From an uncultured Flavobacteriales bacterium (GTDB lineage Bacteria > Bacteroidota > Bacteroidia > Flavobacteriales_G > Salibacteraceae), in NCBI GenBank assembly GCA_913062955.1, contig CAJXZP010000016.1, forward strand, positions 1 through 62,577: DNA of 62,577 bases, given 5' to 3'. Under the pieces are notes generated by a model. That model was not told where the DNA came from, made no database searches, and worked only from the letters and a program-made list of their open reading frames with translations. Each line of letters opens with the position of its first letter. The stretch's first letter is position 1. Below, piece after piece: positions 35,487 to 44,383 of the stretch. The position numbers were made by a program, and so were the translations under genes.

Positions 35487-36266
35487 ATGAAGTATGGCAT
35501 CTGTGCCTTAAGTATTGTTCCGTGTAGGCTTGAACCTGCTGATATCAGTGAAATGGTATCGCAATTGTTATTTGGTGAAATTTACCGAGTAATTGACGAG
35601 CGTAAAAAATGGATCAAAATACGGGCCATGCATGATGGGTATGAATCTTGGATTGACCGTAAACAACATCTTGAAATTAAACGAGACGAGTTTATGGAAT
35701 TGGAAAAAGCTCCACGAACTTTTTCCAATGATCTAGTATCGCTATTACAGGAACAAAAATCAGAATCGTTTTTTCCTTTGGTACTGGGAAGCGTACTTCC
35801 TAACTACAATTCGGGAGCAACCCATTTCAATACCACGAATTTTACCTTTGATGGTGAAATTCTGACCCGTCCAAGAGCCAACCGGGATGATTTGGTGAAT
35901 ACCGCTTACCTGTTTTTAAATTCGCCTTACTTATGGGGTGGCCGAACCGCTTTCGGAATTGACTGTTCGGGTTTTTCTCAATTAATATACCGAATGTGTG
36001 GGGTAGATCTTCCTAGAGATGCATCGCAACAAGCGGAAATTGGAGATAAGCTTAGTTTTATTGAGGAAGCAACTCCTGGCGATTTAGCTTTCTTTGATAA
36101 TACAGAAGGTCGTATTACCCATGTGGGTATTTTATTGAACGACAATCGGATTATTCATGCTTCTGGTAAAGTACGTGTAGACCGTATTGATCATCAAGGC
36201 ATATTTAATGATGAAACGCACACCTATTCCCACCATCTGCGTTTAATTACTCAGGTAATTAAATAA
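35487..36266 (+). CDS. NlpC/P60 peptidase with SH3 domain
   Basis: A 259-residue C40-family peptidase. The N-terminal part (about 15-70, FGEIYRVIDERKKWIKIRA) is a bacterial SH3 domain for wall binding, and the C-terminal catalytic domain (about 140-255) has Cys160 in GIDCSGF, His212 in ITHVGI and a third polar residue His224 in IIHASG. It should cut peptidoglycan stem peptides such as D-Glu-diaminopimelate bonds. No clear signal peptide is seen at the N terminus, so it may act on recycled muropeptides in the cytoplasm. It converges with pnuC, overlapping by eight bases. Confidence 0.9.
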   Translation: MKYGICALSIVPCRLEPADISEMVSQLLFGEIYRVIDERKKWIKIRAMHDGYESWIDRKQHLEIKRDEFMELEKAPRTFSNDLVSLLQEQKSESFFPLVLGSVLPNYNSGATHFNTTNFTFDGEILTRPRANRDDLVNTAYLFLNSPYLWGGRTAFGIDCSGFSQLIYRMCGVDLPRDASQQAEIGDKLSFIEEATPGDLAFFDNTEGRITHVGILLNDNRIIHASGKVRVDRIDHQGIFNDETHTYSHHLRLITQVIK

Positions 36267-36855
36267 TCTCTGGAGCCGAGTTTTCAAGCGTAAACTTCTT
36301 TTTCCAATTCACGTAACCGACAAAGGAAGTAATGAAATAGACTACGGTGAGTAGACTGTAAATATCCAACCCTCTACTAGAATACAAGAACACTGTTGCT
36401 CCATTTATAATGATCCAAAAAATCCAAGAACTCAAAATCTTTTTGGCTTCCATATAACTAGCTATAAAGCTAAATACGGTTGTGTAAGCATCAAAATAGG
36501 CATTTTTGGCATCGGTATAGGTATCAAAGTAATATCCCAAACCATACCCCGTAAAAAGGCCCGTAACCAAAGCAATAACATGGGGCATATATTTCCATTT
36601 AGCAATATGAATGGTCTCGTTATTTTTGTCTTTATGGTTCCATGAATAATAACCGTAAAATCCAATGACTACATAAAACACGTATAGAATAGATTCCGAA
36701 TACAAGTTCATGCGCATAAAGAGCCAAATACTAATAGCAGAACCCAGAATCCCGAAGATCCAGCACATTATTTTTTCCTGAATCAAAAGAATAAGAAAGA
36801 GAAGATTGAGGGTAACTCCCGTAATTTCTAAAATGGTATTTAGATCAAAACTCAT
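36259..36855 (-). CDS. pnuC: PnuC-family vitamin transporter
   Basis: A 198-residue membrane protein with seven helices typical of PnuC, including YVFYVVIGFYGYYSWNHKD and FWIIINGATVFLYSSRGLDIYSLLTVVYF. PnuC proteins take up nicotinamide riboside by facilitated diffusion; close relatives carry thiamine (PnuT) or riboflavin (PnuX), and no riboswitch or biosynthetic neighbour decides between them here. It follows trkH by four bases on the same strand, an unrelated pairing. Confidence 0.88.
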   Translation of the reverse strand: MSFDLNTILEITGVTLNLLFLILLIQEKIMCWIFGILGSAISIWLFMRMNLYSESILYVFYVVIGFYGYYSWNHKDKNNETIHIAKWKYMPHVIALVTGLFTGYGLGYYFDTYTDAKNAYFDAYTTVFSFIASYMEAKKILSSWIFWIIINGATVFLYSSRGLDIYSLLTVVYFITSFVGYVNWKKKFTLENSAPEII

Positions 36856-36859
36856 AAAT

Positions 36860-38311
36860 CTAGATTTTTCGCCAGAAATAAGGCGTAAATAAAATCAATA
36901 TTGTAAACAATTCTAAACGACCAATGAGCATCAAAAAGGAAAGCATCATCTTAGCCATCATTGGTAAATGGGCGAAATTATCTAACGGACCAATGGTTCC
37001 TAGTCCTGGTCCAACGTTACCCAAACTGGTAGCTACCGCACTAATGGTTGTCATAAAGTCGGTTCCGGTAAGGGCCAAAAAGAAACAACCAAAAATAAAA
37101 ATACTTAGGTAAACGATAATAAAGGCTAATACATGATGGGTAACATTCTGTGAAACTGCTTTGTTATTCAGTCGTACCGGTAAAATAGCGGCTGGATGTA
37201 AAATCCGTTTCATCTCTAAAAAGGAGTTCTTAATCATTACCAAATGACGCACAATTTTCACTCCACCTGCCGTAGAGCCAGCAGAACCACCAATAAACAT
37301 TAAGAAGAAAAAGAAAACGGTGAGTACGGGTGCCCAAGAGGTGTAATCGGCCGATACATATCCGGTAGTAGTGATCACGGATATTACTTGAAAAGCGGCA
37401 GCTCTAAAGGCGGGTTCGAAACTGGAATCTGTAAAAACAATAATTCCAGTAGTGGTCATCGAAATAAAGATTAATGTGAAAATGGAATAGGTCCGGAACT
37501 CTTCATTTTCAATAACTTTTTTGAATCGTCCTTTAAGCCCGAAATAAGTGAGTGTAAAATTTACCCCGGCAAGAAACATAAAAATCATGACCACATACTG
37601 AATGTAGGGGGTAGACTCATAGTGTGCCATGGAATCGTTTTTGGTAGAGAAGCCTCCAGTGGCCATGGTGGTTAAACTATGATTTAACGAATCAAAGAAA
37701 TTCATTCCACCTACGCGTAAAAGAAGGGTTTCTAAACCCGTTAATCCCGCATAAATCAACCATAAACGTTTGGCCGAATCGGCAATTCTAGGCTTTAATT
37801 TATCGGGTGTTATCCCTGGAGCTTCCGCAATAAATAATTGCATTCCACCTACACCAAGCATGGGGAGTAGAGCAATGGTAAGAACAATAATTCCCATACC
37901 GCCAATCCATTGGGTTAAACTTCGCCAATATAAAATGCCTTTTGGTAGGGCTTCAATATCGTTGAGTATGGAGGCTCCAGTGGTGGTATAACCTGACATG
38001 GTTTCAAAAAAAGCATCGCCCACATTGGGAATTGACCCGCTTAAAATATAAGGTAGCATTCCAAAAGTGGCCATGGTTATCCAACCTAAAGCAACCACCA
38101 AATAACCTTCTTTTTTACTGAGTTCTTTTTTGTGCCTAAATCGCATCAAATACCAAACGGAGATCCCTAAAATAAACGAAAGTAAACCGGAGTTTAATAG
38201 GGGATAAAGGTCCTCTTCAAAATAAATAGAAAAAGGAATTGCTGTTAACATAAATAACCCATTAAGAGCCACTAACATTCCTAGGATACCGAAAACGTTT
38301 CTAAAACTCAT
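36860..38311 (-). CDS. trkH: TrkH-type potassium transporter
   Basis: A 483-residue membrane subunit of a Trk potassium uptake system, with about ten helices and selectivity-loop repeats such as TTTGASILN, TMATGGFSTKN, TTTGYVSADY and TSLGNVGPGLG, plus the SAGSTAGGVKIVR hinge. It imports K+ with the RCK protein TrkA, encoded immediately upstream with no spacer. Together with MscS and the SLC12-like gene it points to active osmotic control. Confidence 0.95.
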   Translation of the reverse strand: MSFRNVFGILGMLVALNGLFMLTAIPFSIYFEEDLYPLLNSGLLSFILGISVWYLMRFRHKKELSKKEGYLVVALGWITMATFGMLPYILSGSIPNVGDAFFETMSGYTTTGASILNDIEALPKGILYWRSLTQWIGGMGIIVLTIALLPMLGVGGMQLFIAEAPGITPDKLKPRIADSAKRLWLIYAGLTGLETLLLRVGGMNFFDSLNHSLTTMATGGFSTKNDSMAHYESTPYIQYVVMIFMFLAGVNFTLTYFGLKGRFKKVIENEEFRTYSIFTLIFISMTTTGIIVFTDSSFEPAFRAAAFQVISVITTTGYVSADYTSWAPVLTVFFFFLMFIGGSAGSTAGGVKIVRHLVMIKNSFLEMKRILHPAAILPVRLNNKAVSQNVTHHVLAFIIVYLSIFIFGCFFLALTGTDFMTTISAVATSLGNVGPGLGTIGPLDNFAHLPMMAKMMLSFLMLIGRLELFTILILFTPYFWRKI

Positions 38312-39652
38312 CTAGTTAAAATAACCTTCTACCTTATGAATAACCTTGGGGTCGCAAAGAACAACTACCCGATCATTGGCACGGATTCTAAAATCCCCAT
38401 TCGGTATAATTGAATTGTCTTTTCTTACTATCCCACCAATAAGGGCATTTTTGGGGAACTTCAAGTTCTTGATGTATTGGGAGGTGATTTTAGAATTTTC
38501 TTTGACAAAGAACTCTAATATTTCTGCTTCTACCCCATGAATACTAGTAATGGCTAATATATCTCCTTTACGAATGTAACGGAAAATAAAATTCGCTGCG
38601 ATTAACTTTCTATTGATTAATGTATCTACTCCAATGTTTTGGGAAAGGTGGATGTAATCTACATTCTCTACCAAAGCAATGGTTTTTCTTACGCCTTGAT
38701 TTTTGGCTACTAAACTAGAAATGATATTGGTTTCGGAGTTTCCTGTTAAGGCCAAAAAGGCATCCATTTTACATAATTTCTCTTCTACTACGACATCTGA
38801 ATTCCGTCCATCCCCATGAATAATCATGACATCGGGCATTTCATCTGCTAGGGTAAAGCACTTCTGTTTATCTTTTTCAATCAGCTTAACATTGTAATTT
38901 TTACTTAAGGTCTTAGCTGCGTGCCTCGCAATATAACTTCCTCCCAAAATCATTATGTTTTTGATCGGTTTTCTTTCCGTTTTACTAAAGTTCAAAACCC
39001 GGTCTACACCGCTTGGTTTGGCTAGGAAATAGGCGTGATCTCCATGGGTAAAGGTATTATCTCCATGTGGAATAATAGTTTTACCATCGCGTAATAGAGC
39101 TACGGTAATGAAGTCGTTTTCTGGATTTAAATGAGATAATTCCGCCAGGGTTTTATTCCGTAAAACACATTTTTCATCAATTAAAATCCCCAATAAAGTA
39201 AGTTTACCACCTTCAAAGTCAAATACATCGGTAACTACGTCAGAGTTTAATAGACGTTTGATCTCTTGGGAGGCTAAATACTCAGGCGAAATGATTTCAT
39301 CAATTCCTAATTCTCGTAAATAGGTGCGTTCACGATCCTGCAAGTATTCTAGATTTCTCACTCTGGCCACCGTCTTTTTTGCGCCAAGATGTTTTGCGAA
39401 AATAGCGGTGGTAATATTGGTTTCCTCGGAGGAAGTGGCTGAAATAAGAAGTCGTGCATTTTTAACACCTGCCTCTTCTAGAGATTTATAAGAGGTACAA
39501 TTTCCCTTAATAGTAGCTACATCCAGTTTAGACGAGATATGTCGTAACTTTTCTTCATCCGTATCAATAATGGTAATTTCTTGATTTTCGTATGATAGTA
39601 ACATGGCTAAATGAAAGCCTACATCTCCAGCACCTGCAATAATAATTTTCAT
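38312..39652 (-). CDS. trkA: Trk system regulatory protein TrkA
   Basis: A 446-residue cytoplasmic subunit with two tandem RCK units, each a Rossmann NAD domain plus an RCK_C module: KIIIAGAGDVGFHLAMLL at residue 1-18 and IMILGGSYIARHAAKTL at about 232-248. It gates TrkH in response to nucleotides. Duplicated RCK architecture and length are normal. It is the first gene of trkA-trkH-pnuC; trkH starts directly after its stop. Confidence 0.95.
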   Translation of the reverse strand: MKIIIAGAGDVGFHLAMLLSYENQEITIIDTDEEKLRHISSKLDVATIKGNCTSYKSLEEAGVKNARLLISATSSEETNITTAIFAKHLGAKKTVARVRNLEYLQDRERTYLRELGIDEIISPEYLASQEIKRLLNSDVVTDVFDFEGGKLTLLGILIDEKCVLRNKTLAELSHLNPENDFITVALLRDGKTIIPHGDNTFTHGDHAYFLAKPSGVDRVLNFSKTERKPIKNIMILGGSYIARHAAKTLSKNYNVKLIEKDKQKCFTLADEMPDVMIIHGDGRNSDVVVEEKLCKMDAFLALTGNSETNIISSLVAKNQGVRKTIALVENVDYIHLSQNIGVDTLINRKLIAANFIFRYIRKGDILAITSIHGVEAEILEFFVKENSKITSQYIKNLKFPKNALIGGIVRKDNSIIPNGDFRIRANDRVVVLCDPKVIHKVEGYFN

Positions 39653-39789
39653 TCAGAATTGGTTTGAACCCTAGATTTTACCGCCAATTAGTAACTGTAA
39701 AATATGGGTGTAAAATTATAATTGTTTTTACGAATAAAACGGATTTTGGTTAGGAATTCTATAGGCAGATTCATCCTTTTCTATTGGAG

Positions 39790-40884
39790 TTAAAATGACT
39801 CTCCGATTTTGAAATATAAACCCCAATCTCCCTTACCTACAGCCGCATCTAGACCTACATTCATATGGTTCTTTTCGAATACAATATATCGAACTCCCAC
39901 ACCCATCCCAGGAAGAATTAATCCATCATCCCCTTCATTAATGGCTCCAAATACGGAGGCTATTCCACAAAACCCTACAAATCCTAGTTTTTTAAACGGG
40001 TTGTATCGAAATTCTGATTGTAGCGCAATAATTTGGTTCCCTCTATATTTTCCTAAGGAGTACCCTCTAATATCCGTTCTACCTACCACAAATTGCTGAT
40101 TGAATTGCAGGTCCCCTAAACCCATACCCACATATCCTCGGGTAGCAATAATGTCGCGTTCATTTCCTACGGTATAGAAATGATTGTATTCAAATTCAAT
40201 TTTTTCGGATACATAGGTATTGTCCATAAATTCGGGAAACGAGGAATAATTGATATTCGAAATAAATCCTTTATGCGGATAATATACATTGTCTCGGGTG
40301 TCTATGGAGGCCACAGCTCCAATGGAGTTGAAAAAATCGACCAATGGAGGGGCGTTATCTACCTCAAATTCCGTTTTTACTTTGGAGTAAGAGTAGTTGA
40401 TTCCTAGATATAATTTCTTATAAGCTTTACGCTGAATTTCCACCTTAACAAAATCGGCTACAGTATTGTAATCGATATAGCCTGGAGAGATTGGGTTTTC
40501 TAGAAAAAATTGAAAATTGATGTTTCCAGTACCCCCAATCAATGTCACCCGGTAGTTATCTCGGTTAAAGTAAAAACGGTTAAACTGAACCACAAACCAC
40601 GATTGGGTGGTGCTATAGAATCCAACCCCTCCGGAAATGGAAGAGGGTGAAATGGTATCTTTTTTTGAAAGGTGATACATAGCCAAAGGAACTGCTCCAA
40701 GGGAAAAACCTAAACTACGGTTGTAATCCATGTAAGGAACAGGAATAAAGTTGAAATTTTTGTCCGTGGCTGTATCCGATGATTGGGATGCGGGAGAGGA
40801 AGGGGAAGGGGCTTGAGCAAGTTGTGGGTTTGCCCAAAATAGTAAAACGCTAAAAAGAAGTGCCCATTTTTGGTACATATTCAT
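39790..40884 (-). CDS. Omp85/BamA-TamA-type outer-membrane barrel protein
   Basis: A 364-residue protein: signal peptide about 1-24, a Pro/Ser-rich linker (APSPSSPASQSSDTATD), then a beta-barrel domain of the bacterial surface antigen (Omp85) family, with RDNVYYPHKGFISNINYSSFP and the RGYSLGKYRGNQIIALQSEFRY signature containing the VRGF-like motif (IRGY). POTRA domains are absent, so it is a barrel-only relative like those common in Bacteroidota, not a full BamA. Its role may be insertion, lipid or patatin-like export. The start is ATG 40884 or codon 3, which matters because a promoter-like element lies five bases away. Confidence 0.87.
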   Translation of the reverse strand: MNMYQKWALLFSVLLFWANPQLAQAPSPSSPASQSSDTATDKNFNFIPVPYMDYNRSLGFSLGAVPLAMYHLSKKDTISPSSISGGVGFYSTTQSWFVVQFNRFYFNRDNYRVTLIGGTGNINFQFFLENPISPGYIDYNTVADFVKVEIQRKAYKKLYLGINYSYSKVKTEFEVDNAPPLVDFFNSIGAVASIDTRDNVYYPHKGFISNINYSSFPEFMDNTYVSEKIEFEYNHFYTVGNERDIIATRGYVGMGLGDLQFNQQFVVGRTDIRGYSLGKYRGNQIIALQSEFRYNPFKKLGFVGFCGIASVFGAINEGDDGLILPGMGVGVRYIVFEKNHMNVGLDAAVGKGDWGLYFKIGESF

Positions 40885-40900
40885 GATTACAAATGTAATC
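40885..40900 (-). promoter_or_regulatory. Dyad over a TAnnTTTG element before the barrel gene
   Basis: The minus strand reads TACATTTG at 40890-40897, embedded in a perfect GATTAC-N4-GTAATC dyad (40885-40900). The element lies only five bases from the start codon. Confidence 0.4.
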
Positions 40901-40941
40901 GGGAATTCGAAATTGAAGTGGTTTTATATGAAAATCACGTA

Positions 40942-41709
40942 TTAAATTACAATCAATGCTTCCTCAGGAATCCATCCGATACTCCCATCTGGTAATATTA
41001 TTTTGTTCCATTTATTCTCCGATTTAAGGATCCCCACCTTTAAACCATCATGTACAATAAACAAAGTAGTACTGGTAGTGTTGGGGGCTGAATATATAGA
41101 AACTCGACTAGAAATAATTAAGGCATTATTGGATTGGTAATTCGCTTTATACTGAGCTTTGGCCAAAAGGAATGAAAACCCACTTCCCATTATAAAAACG
41201 AGCATTAAGAAAAAGGAAAGGCGTTTAATCATGGAATGGTTAGTTCTCAGAAATAATAAAACTCCCATAACCGCAAGTAATAAGAATACGATGCTTAGCA
41301 TAGCAAAAATATCTACAGGCAGGGAATTGAAAATTTCCGACCACCATTCCTTGTAAAATGGAATAGGTAAAGTTTCAATTTTATCTACAATTTGGCGGTT
41401 CGCTAATTCTAGATTGTACGTAATATCCTTGTCGTTAGGATTAAGTTTTAGGGCTTTTTCGTAGTAAAGAATCGCTCGAGTGGATTGGCCTAATTTGTAA
41501 TGGGCATTTCCTGTATTGTAAAAAACATCGGCCGATTGTAATCCGGATTCTAAAATACTTGTGTAATACTGTAGTGCTTCTTCAAATTTTTGTTCTTGAT
41601 ACGCTTTATTTCCCATGGCATAAAGACTATCATAATGTTCGGTAACCTCAATAGCATAAGAAGAGATACTGGCAACGGCAAGGACGATTATGGCAATTAA
41701 CTTCTTCAT
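40942..41709 (-). CDS. batE: BatE: TPR and SH3 membrane protein
   Basis: A 255-residue protein, last in the Bat operon. Signal peptide about 1-19; TPR helices about 25-110 (YNTGNAHYKLGQSTRAILYYEKALKLNPND); two membrane helices about 135-155 and 163-182; and a C-terminal SH3 domain (SIYSAPNTTSTTLFIVHDGLKVGIL) at about 198-255. BatE homologues belong to the Bacteroidota Bat aerotolerance cluster, whose mechanism is still unclear. Its ATG overlaps the batD stop by four bases. Confidence 0.9.
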   Translation of the reverse strand: MKKLIAIIVLAVASISSYAIEVTEHYDSLYAMGNKAYQEQKFEEALQYYTSILESGLQSADVFYNTGNAHYKLGQSTRAILYYEKALKLNPNDKDITYNLELANRQIVDKIETLPIPFYKEWWSEIFNSLPVDIFAMLSIVFLLLAVMGVLLFLRTNHSMIKRLSFFLMLVFIMGSGFSFLLAKAQYKANYQSNNALIISSRVSIYSAPNTTSTTLFIVHDGLKVGILKSENKWNKIILPDGSIGWIPEEALIVI

Positions 41710-43502
41710 TTTACTTCGTCTTCAAGTTTAACAATAATTTCTTCTGCTTGGGTTAAAAGGTCTTTTTTAGAAATTTCGCTCACGGGTGCAAATCGGGCCA
41801 TTTCACAATGGTCTAATGTACTTAGTAGTGCGTTTAACGTTGCTTCCGAGACCTGAGACCCTTTAAGTACTTTTTCAATGTGATTTCTATTTAATTCAAG
41901 GTTAGATAGATTGTATTTATTGGAAAGGTATCCATTCAAAGCATTCGATACCGCTTCGTAAAATTGGGTTTGATCTGTTGTACCAAGAATAGCCGCTGCT
42001 TTCTTTAAATGAGTACGTGCCTTTTTGGTGGCCCCTTTCTTTTTCAACCCAATGGTATCCGCTTTCATTTCCGATTGTTTATTCAAAACCACATAAGCCA
42101 AACCTCCGAGTGCGAGGGGAGTAATTAACCAGAAGTAAAACCATACCGTTCCGTAAAATGTATCTCCAGCAATAACCAAATTAGACTCTCCCGTATGTAT
42201 AAAACGGATATCCGTCCCCATTCTAGAAACATCTTGTTTAATGATTTTGGTATGGCCTCCATCTCCTGTTATAGAACTACCCGTTACCATGATGGTAGTA
42301 GGATCCGTACTTATGGTTTGGTATTTTTTTGTAGCGGGATTGAAAAAAGTAAAATCTAAGGATTCTAATTCATATTCTCCTCCATTTCGAGGTATCGCCA
42401 AATAATCCCATGACTTTGACCCGGTAATTTTATTACTTTTAGTCGAACTAGTTGATTTTAATTTTGGATCGTAAACTTCGAATTCTTGTGGCCATTTTGG
42501 TACGGGATTGTTTACTAAAGGCAGATTTCCCGTACCTGATATCTTGATCACATAGTTAATGGCATCGTTGACCGCTATTTCTGTAGGGGATATCCGTGTA
42601 GAGAATTTGAAATTACCAACGGCTCCATTAAAACTCTCGGGTGCTCCTTTGGGCAACGGTTTAATGTTTAATTTTAAGGAATTACTTTTTATCAAAACTT
42701 GAACATCCTTCATTTGATACCGTGGTCCAAACCAGGTATTTATTGCTTTATCACTTTGGATTTGGACGATTGCATCAATTTCTAAGGGGATGAGGTCTAG
42801 TTCACCCGTTTTTTGGGGGACAAGGATTGTTTTCTTTAAAATGTAGATGTCAAAAGGGACCCCATTGATGATTTCCCTTTTTCGGCTATTGCCATTATTT
42901 AATTCAATGTCTTGGGTATAGAAACCATCAAACTCCGGCATTCTTTGAGCCTCAATACCTCTTAGATTTGCTTTGTTATATAAACGGTAAGTGGCCACTA
43001 TTTGCTCTCCCTGATAGGCTGTTTTTTTATCGACCGTTAGTTTTAAGTAAATGTTTTTATTTAAAGATTTCAGTTGTTTCTTTTCGTTGTTGGTTGCGTT
43101 TTGTGTTTGCTTATTTTGAGTCTGGGCTTTGACCACATTTATTTTAATAGCTTGACTAGAATATACCTTGTTTTCAAATTCGATTTGCGCAGGGTTAATC
43201 ACAAAGGTACCCACATTAATAGGCGATACAACGTACGAATAACTCACCTTACTAGCCATGCTTCCATTTACATAACTCATTTCAGAACGCTTATTGGGAC
43301 CGCCAAGTATCCGAAAGTTCTTGGTGATATTGGGTGGAGCAGTAAAGTCCTCACCCGAATAATTGAATTGGTAACTGATCGTGATACGTCCACCTACCTG
43401 TACGGTAGTTTTACTTACCAAAGCCTGTAGAGTAGGGGTTTGCCCTATTGCAACTCCCGACATCATTAATAGGAATATGAATACAAGGTTTTTCATTACC
43501 AA
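41706..43502 (-). CDS. batD: BatD: large periplasmic membrane protein
   Basis: A 598-residue protein: signal peptide about 1-20, several beta-sandwich domains to about 440 (LQALVSKTTVQVGGRITISYQF at the start; LKLNIKPLPKGAPESFNGAVG in the middle), one membrane helix near 450-473 and a cytoplasmic helical end of about 120 residues. This is the BatD/oxygen-tolerance family architecture. The periplasmic sandwiches probably bind the VWA proteins BatA/BatB (inference). It overlaps batC by seven bases and batE by four. Confidence 0.92.
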   Translation of the reverse strand: MVMKNLVFIFLLMMSGVAIGQTPTLQALVSKTTVQVGGRITISYQFNYSGEDFTAPPNITKNFRILGGPNKRSEMSYVNGSMASKVSYSYVVSPINVGTFVINPAQIEFENKVYSSQAIKINVVKAQTQNKQTQNATNNEKKQLKSLNKNIYLKLTVDKKTAYQGEQIVATYRLYNKANLRGIEAQRMPEFDGFYTQDIELNNGNSRKREIINGVPFDIYILKKTILVPQKTGELDLIPLEIDAIVQIQSDKAINTWFGPRYQMKDVQVLIKSNSLKLNIKPLPKGAPESFNGAVGNFKFSTRISPTEIAVNDAINYVIKISGTGNLPLVNNPVPKWPQEFEVYDPKLKSTSSTKSNKITGSKSWDYLAIPRNGGEYELESLDFTFFNPATKKYQTISTDPTTIMVTGSSITGDGGHTKIIKQDVSRMGTDIRFIHTGESNLVIAGDTFYGTVWFYFWLITPLALGGLAYVVLNKQSEMKADTIGLKKKGATKKARTHLKKAAAILGTTDQTQFYEAVSNALNGYLSNKYNLSNLELNRNHIEKVLKGSQVSEATLNALLSTLDHCEMARFAPVSEISKKDLLTQAEEIIVKLEDEVK

Positions 43503-44383
43503 TCTTTATCTGAATTTTTAGATTTTGTTGCTTTAGCTTTTTTCAAAGCGACTTTATCTCTGGTTTTTTTCTCATTGTCTTCCATTGCCTTTAACAAACG
43601 CTCCGCATCGGCTTTCGACATTTGTCCAGGTTGTGGTTGGGCTTCTGGTTGTTTTTGATCTTCATCTTCAGGATTGCCTTTACCCTCGTTTTCATCCCCC
43701 TTATCTGGATCTTTGGAATCTTCTTTTTCTGGATCGCTTTTGTCCTTGTTTTTATCTTGATCTTCCTTATCTTGATCCTTATTATCAGCGTCTTTATCTT
43801 TATCCTCTTTATCGTTCTTGTTTTTGTCGTCCTTATTCTGATCATCTTTATTCTGATCATCCTCGTTTTTATCCTTGTTTTTGTCGTCTTTGTTCTGATC
43901 GTCTTTATTCTGATCATCTTTGTTTTTGTCGTCTTTGTTTTCTTGCTCTTGCTTCTGCTGTTCTTGAAGCATTTGTCGCGCAAACTCGTAATTGTATCTT
44001 GCTTTTGAATTACTTGGACTAGCCTTCATAGAGTTCTTAAAGGCTCCCATGGCTTCCTCAAATTTTTGAGCTTGGATCAATGAATTCCCTTCATTAAAAT
44101 GGGCATCCGATTTTAGGGTTTTGTCGGTACTAGAAATCCCTAATTCATTAAATGTTTGTGCAGCATCGGCAAATTTACCTGCTCTGTATTGTGCATCGCC
44201 TAGATTAAATTTGGCTTCTTCCATTTTGGGAGCTAACTCCATGGCGTGTTCGTAATTATCCATTGCGCTGTTTAACGAATCAATGGTGTAGTTTTCATTT
44301 CCCGAACGAACCAAATCTCTAGCGGTTTGCGAGTAACCAATAAATGTTACCGAAACCAATATATATGTTAATAATCCTCTCAT
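43496..44383 (-). CDS. batC: BatC: TPR protein with a charged low-complexity tail
   Basis: A 295-residue periplasmic protein. Signal peptide about 1-18, TPR units about 20-135 (SLNSAMDNYEHAMELAPKMEEAKFNLGDAQYRAG; SDAHFNEGNSLIQAQKFEEAMGAFKNSMKASPSN), then about 100 residues made almost only of Asp, Lys, Asn, Gln and Glu (roughly 145-245), and the conserved BatC end SKADAERLLKAMEDNEKKTR to SDKDW. The tail is encoded by near-tandem short DNA repeats (about 43735-43960), so its length is expected to vary among strains. It overlaps batB by four bases. Confidence 0.9.
   Translation of the reverse strand: MRGLLTYILVSVTFIGYSQTARDLVRSGNENYTIDSLNSAMDNYEHAMELAPKMEEAKFNLGDAQYRAGKFADAAQTFNELGISSTDKTLKSDAHFNEGNSLIQAQKFEEAMGAFKNSMKASPSNSKARYNYEFARQMLQEQQKQEQENKDDKNKDDQNKDDQNKDDKNKDKNEDDQNKDDQNKDDKNKNDKEDKDKDADNKDQDKEDQDKNKDKSDPEKEDSKDPDKGDENEGKGNPEDEDQKQPEAQPQPGQMSKADAERLLKAMEDNEKKTRDKVALKKAKATKSKNSDKDW
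43735..43960 (-). repeat. Short near-tandem repeats inside batC
   Basis: On the minus strand, codons for D, K, N and Q recur in units such as NKDDQ and NKDDK, giving repeated 15-base stretches on DNA level with variation between copies. All unit lengths are multiples of three, so changes keep the frame. Confidence 0.75.

Noticed and set aside
36259-36870. Riboswitch control of pnuC
   Set aside because: pnuC starts four bases after trkH, leaving no leader; no TPP or NAD-related RNA motif is visible.
43622-44008. Open frame of 128 codons on the plus strand reading like a very hydrophobic membrane protein
   Set aside because: It is antisense to the batC low-complexity region; Asp/Lys/Asn codons read backwards give Ile, Leu, Phe and Val. 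BatC on the minus strand is strongly supported.
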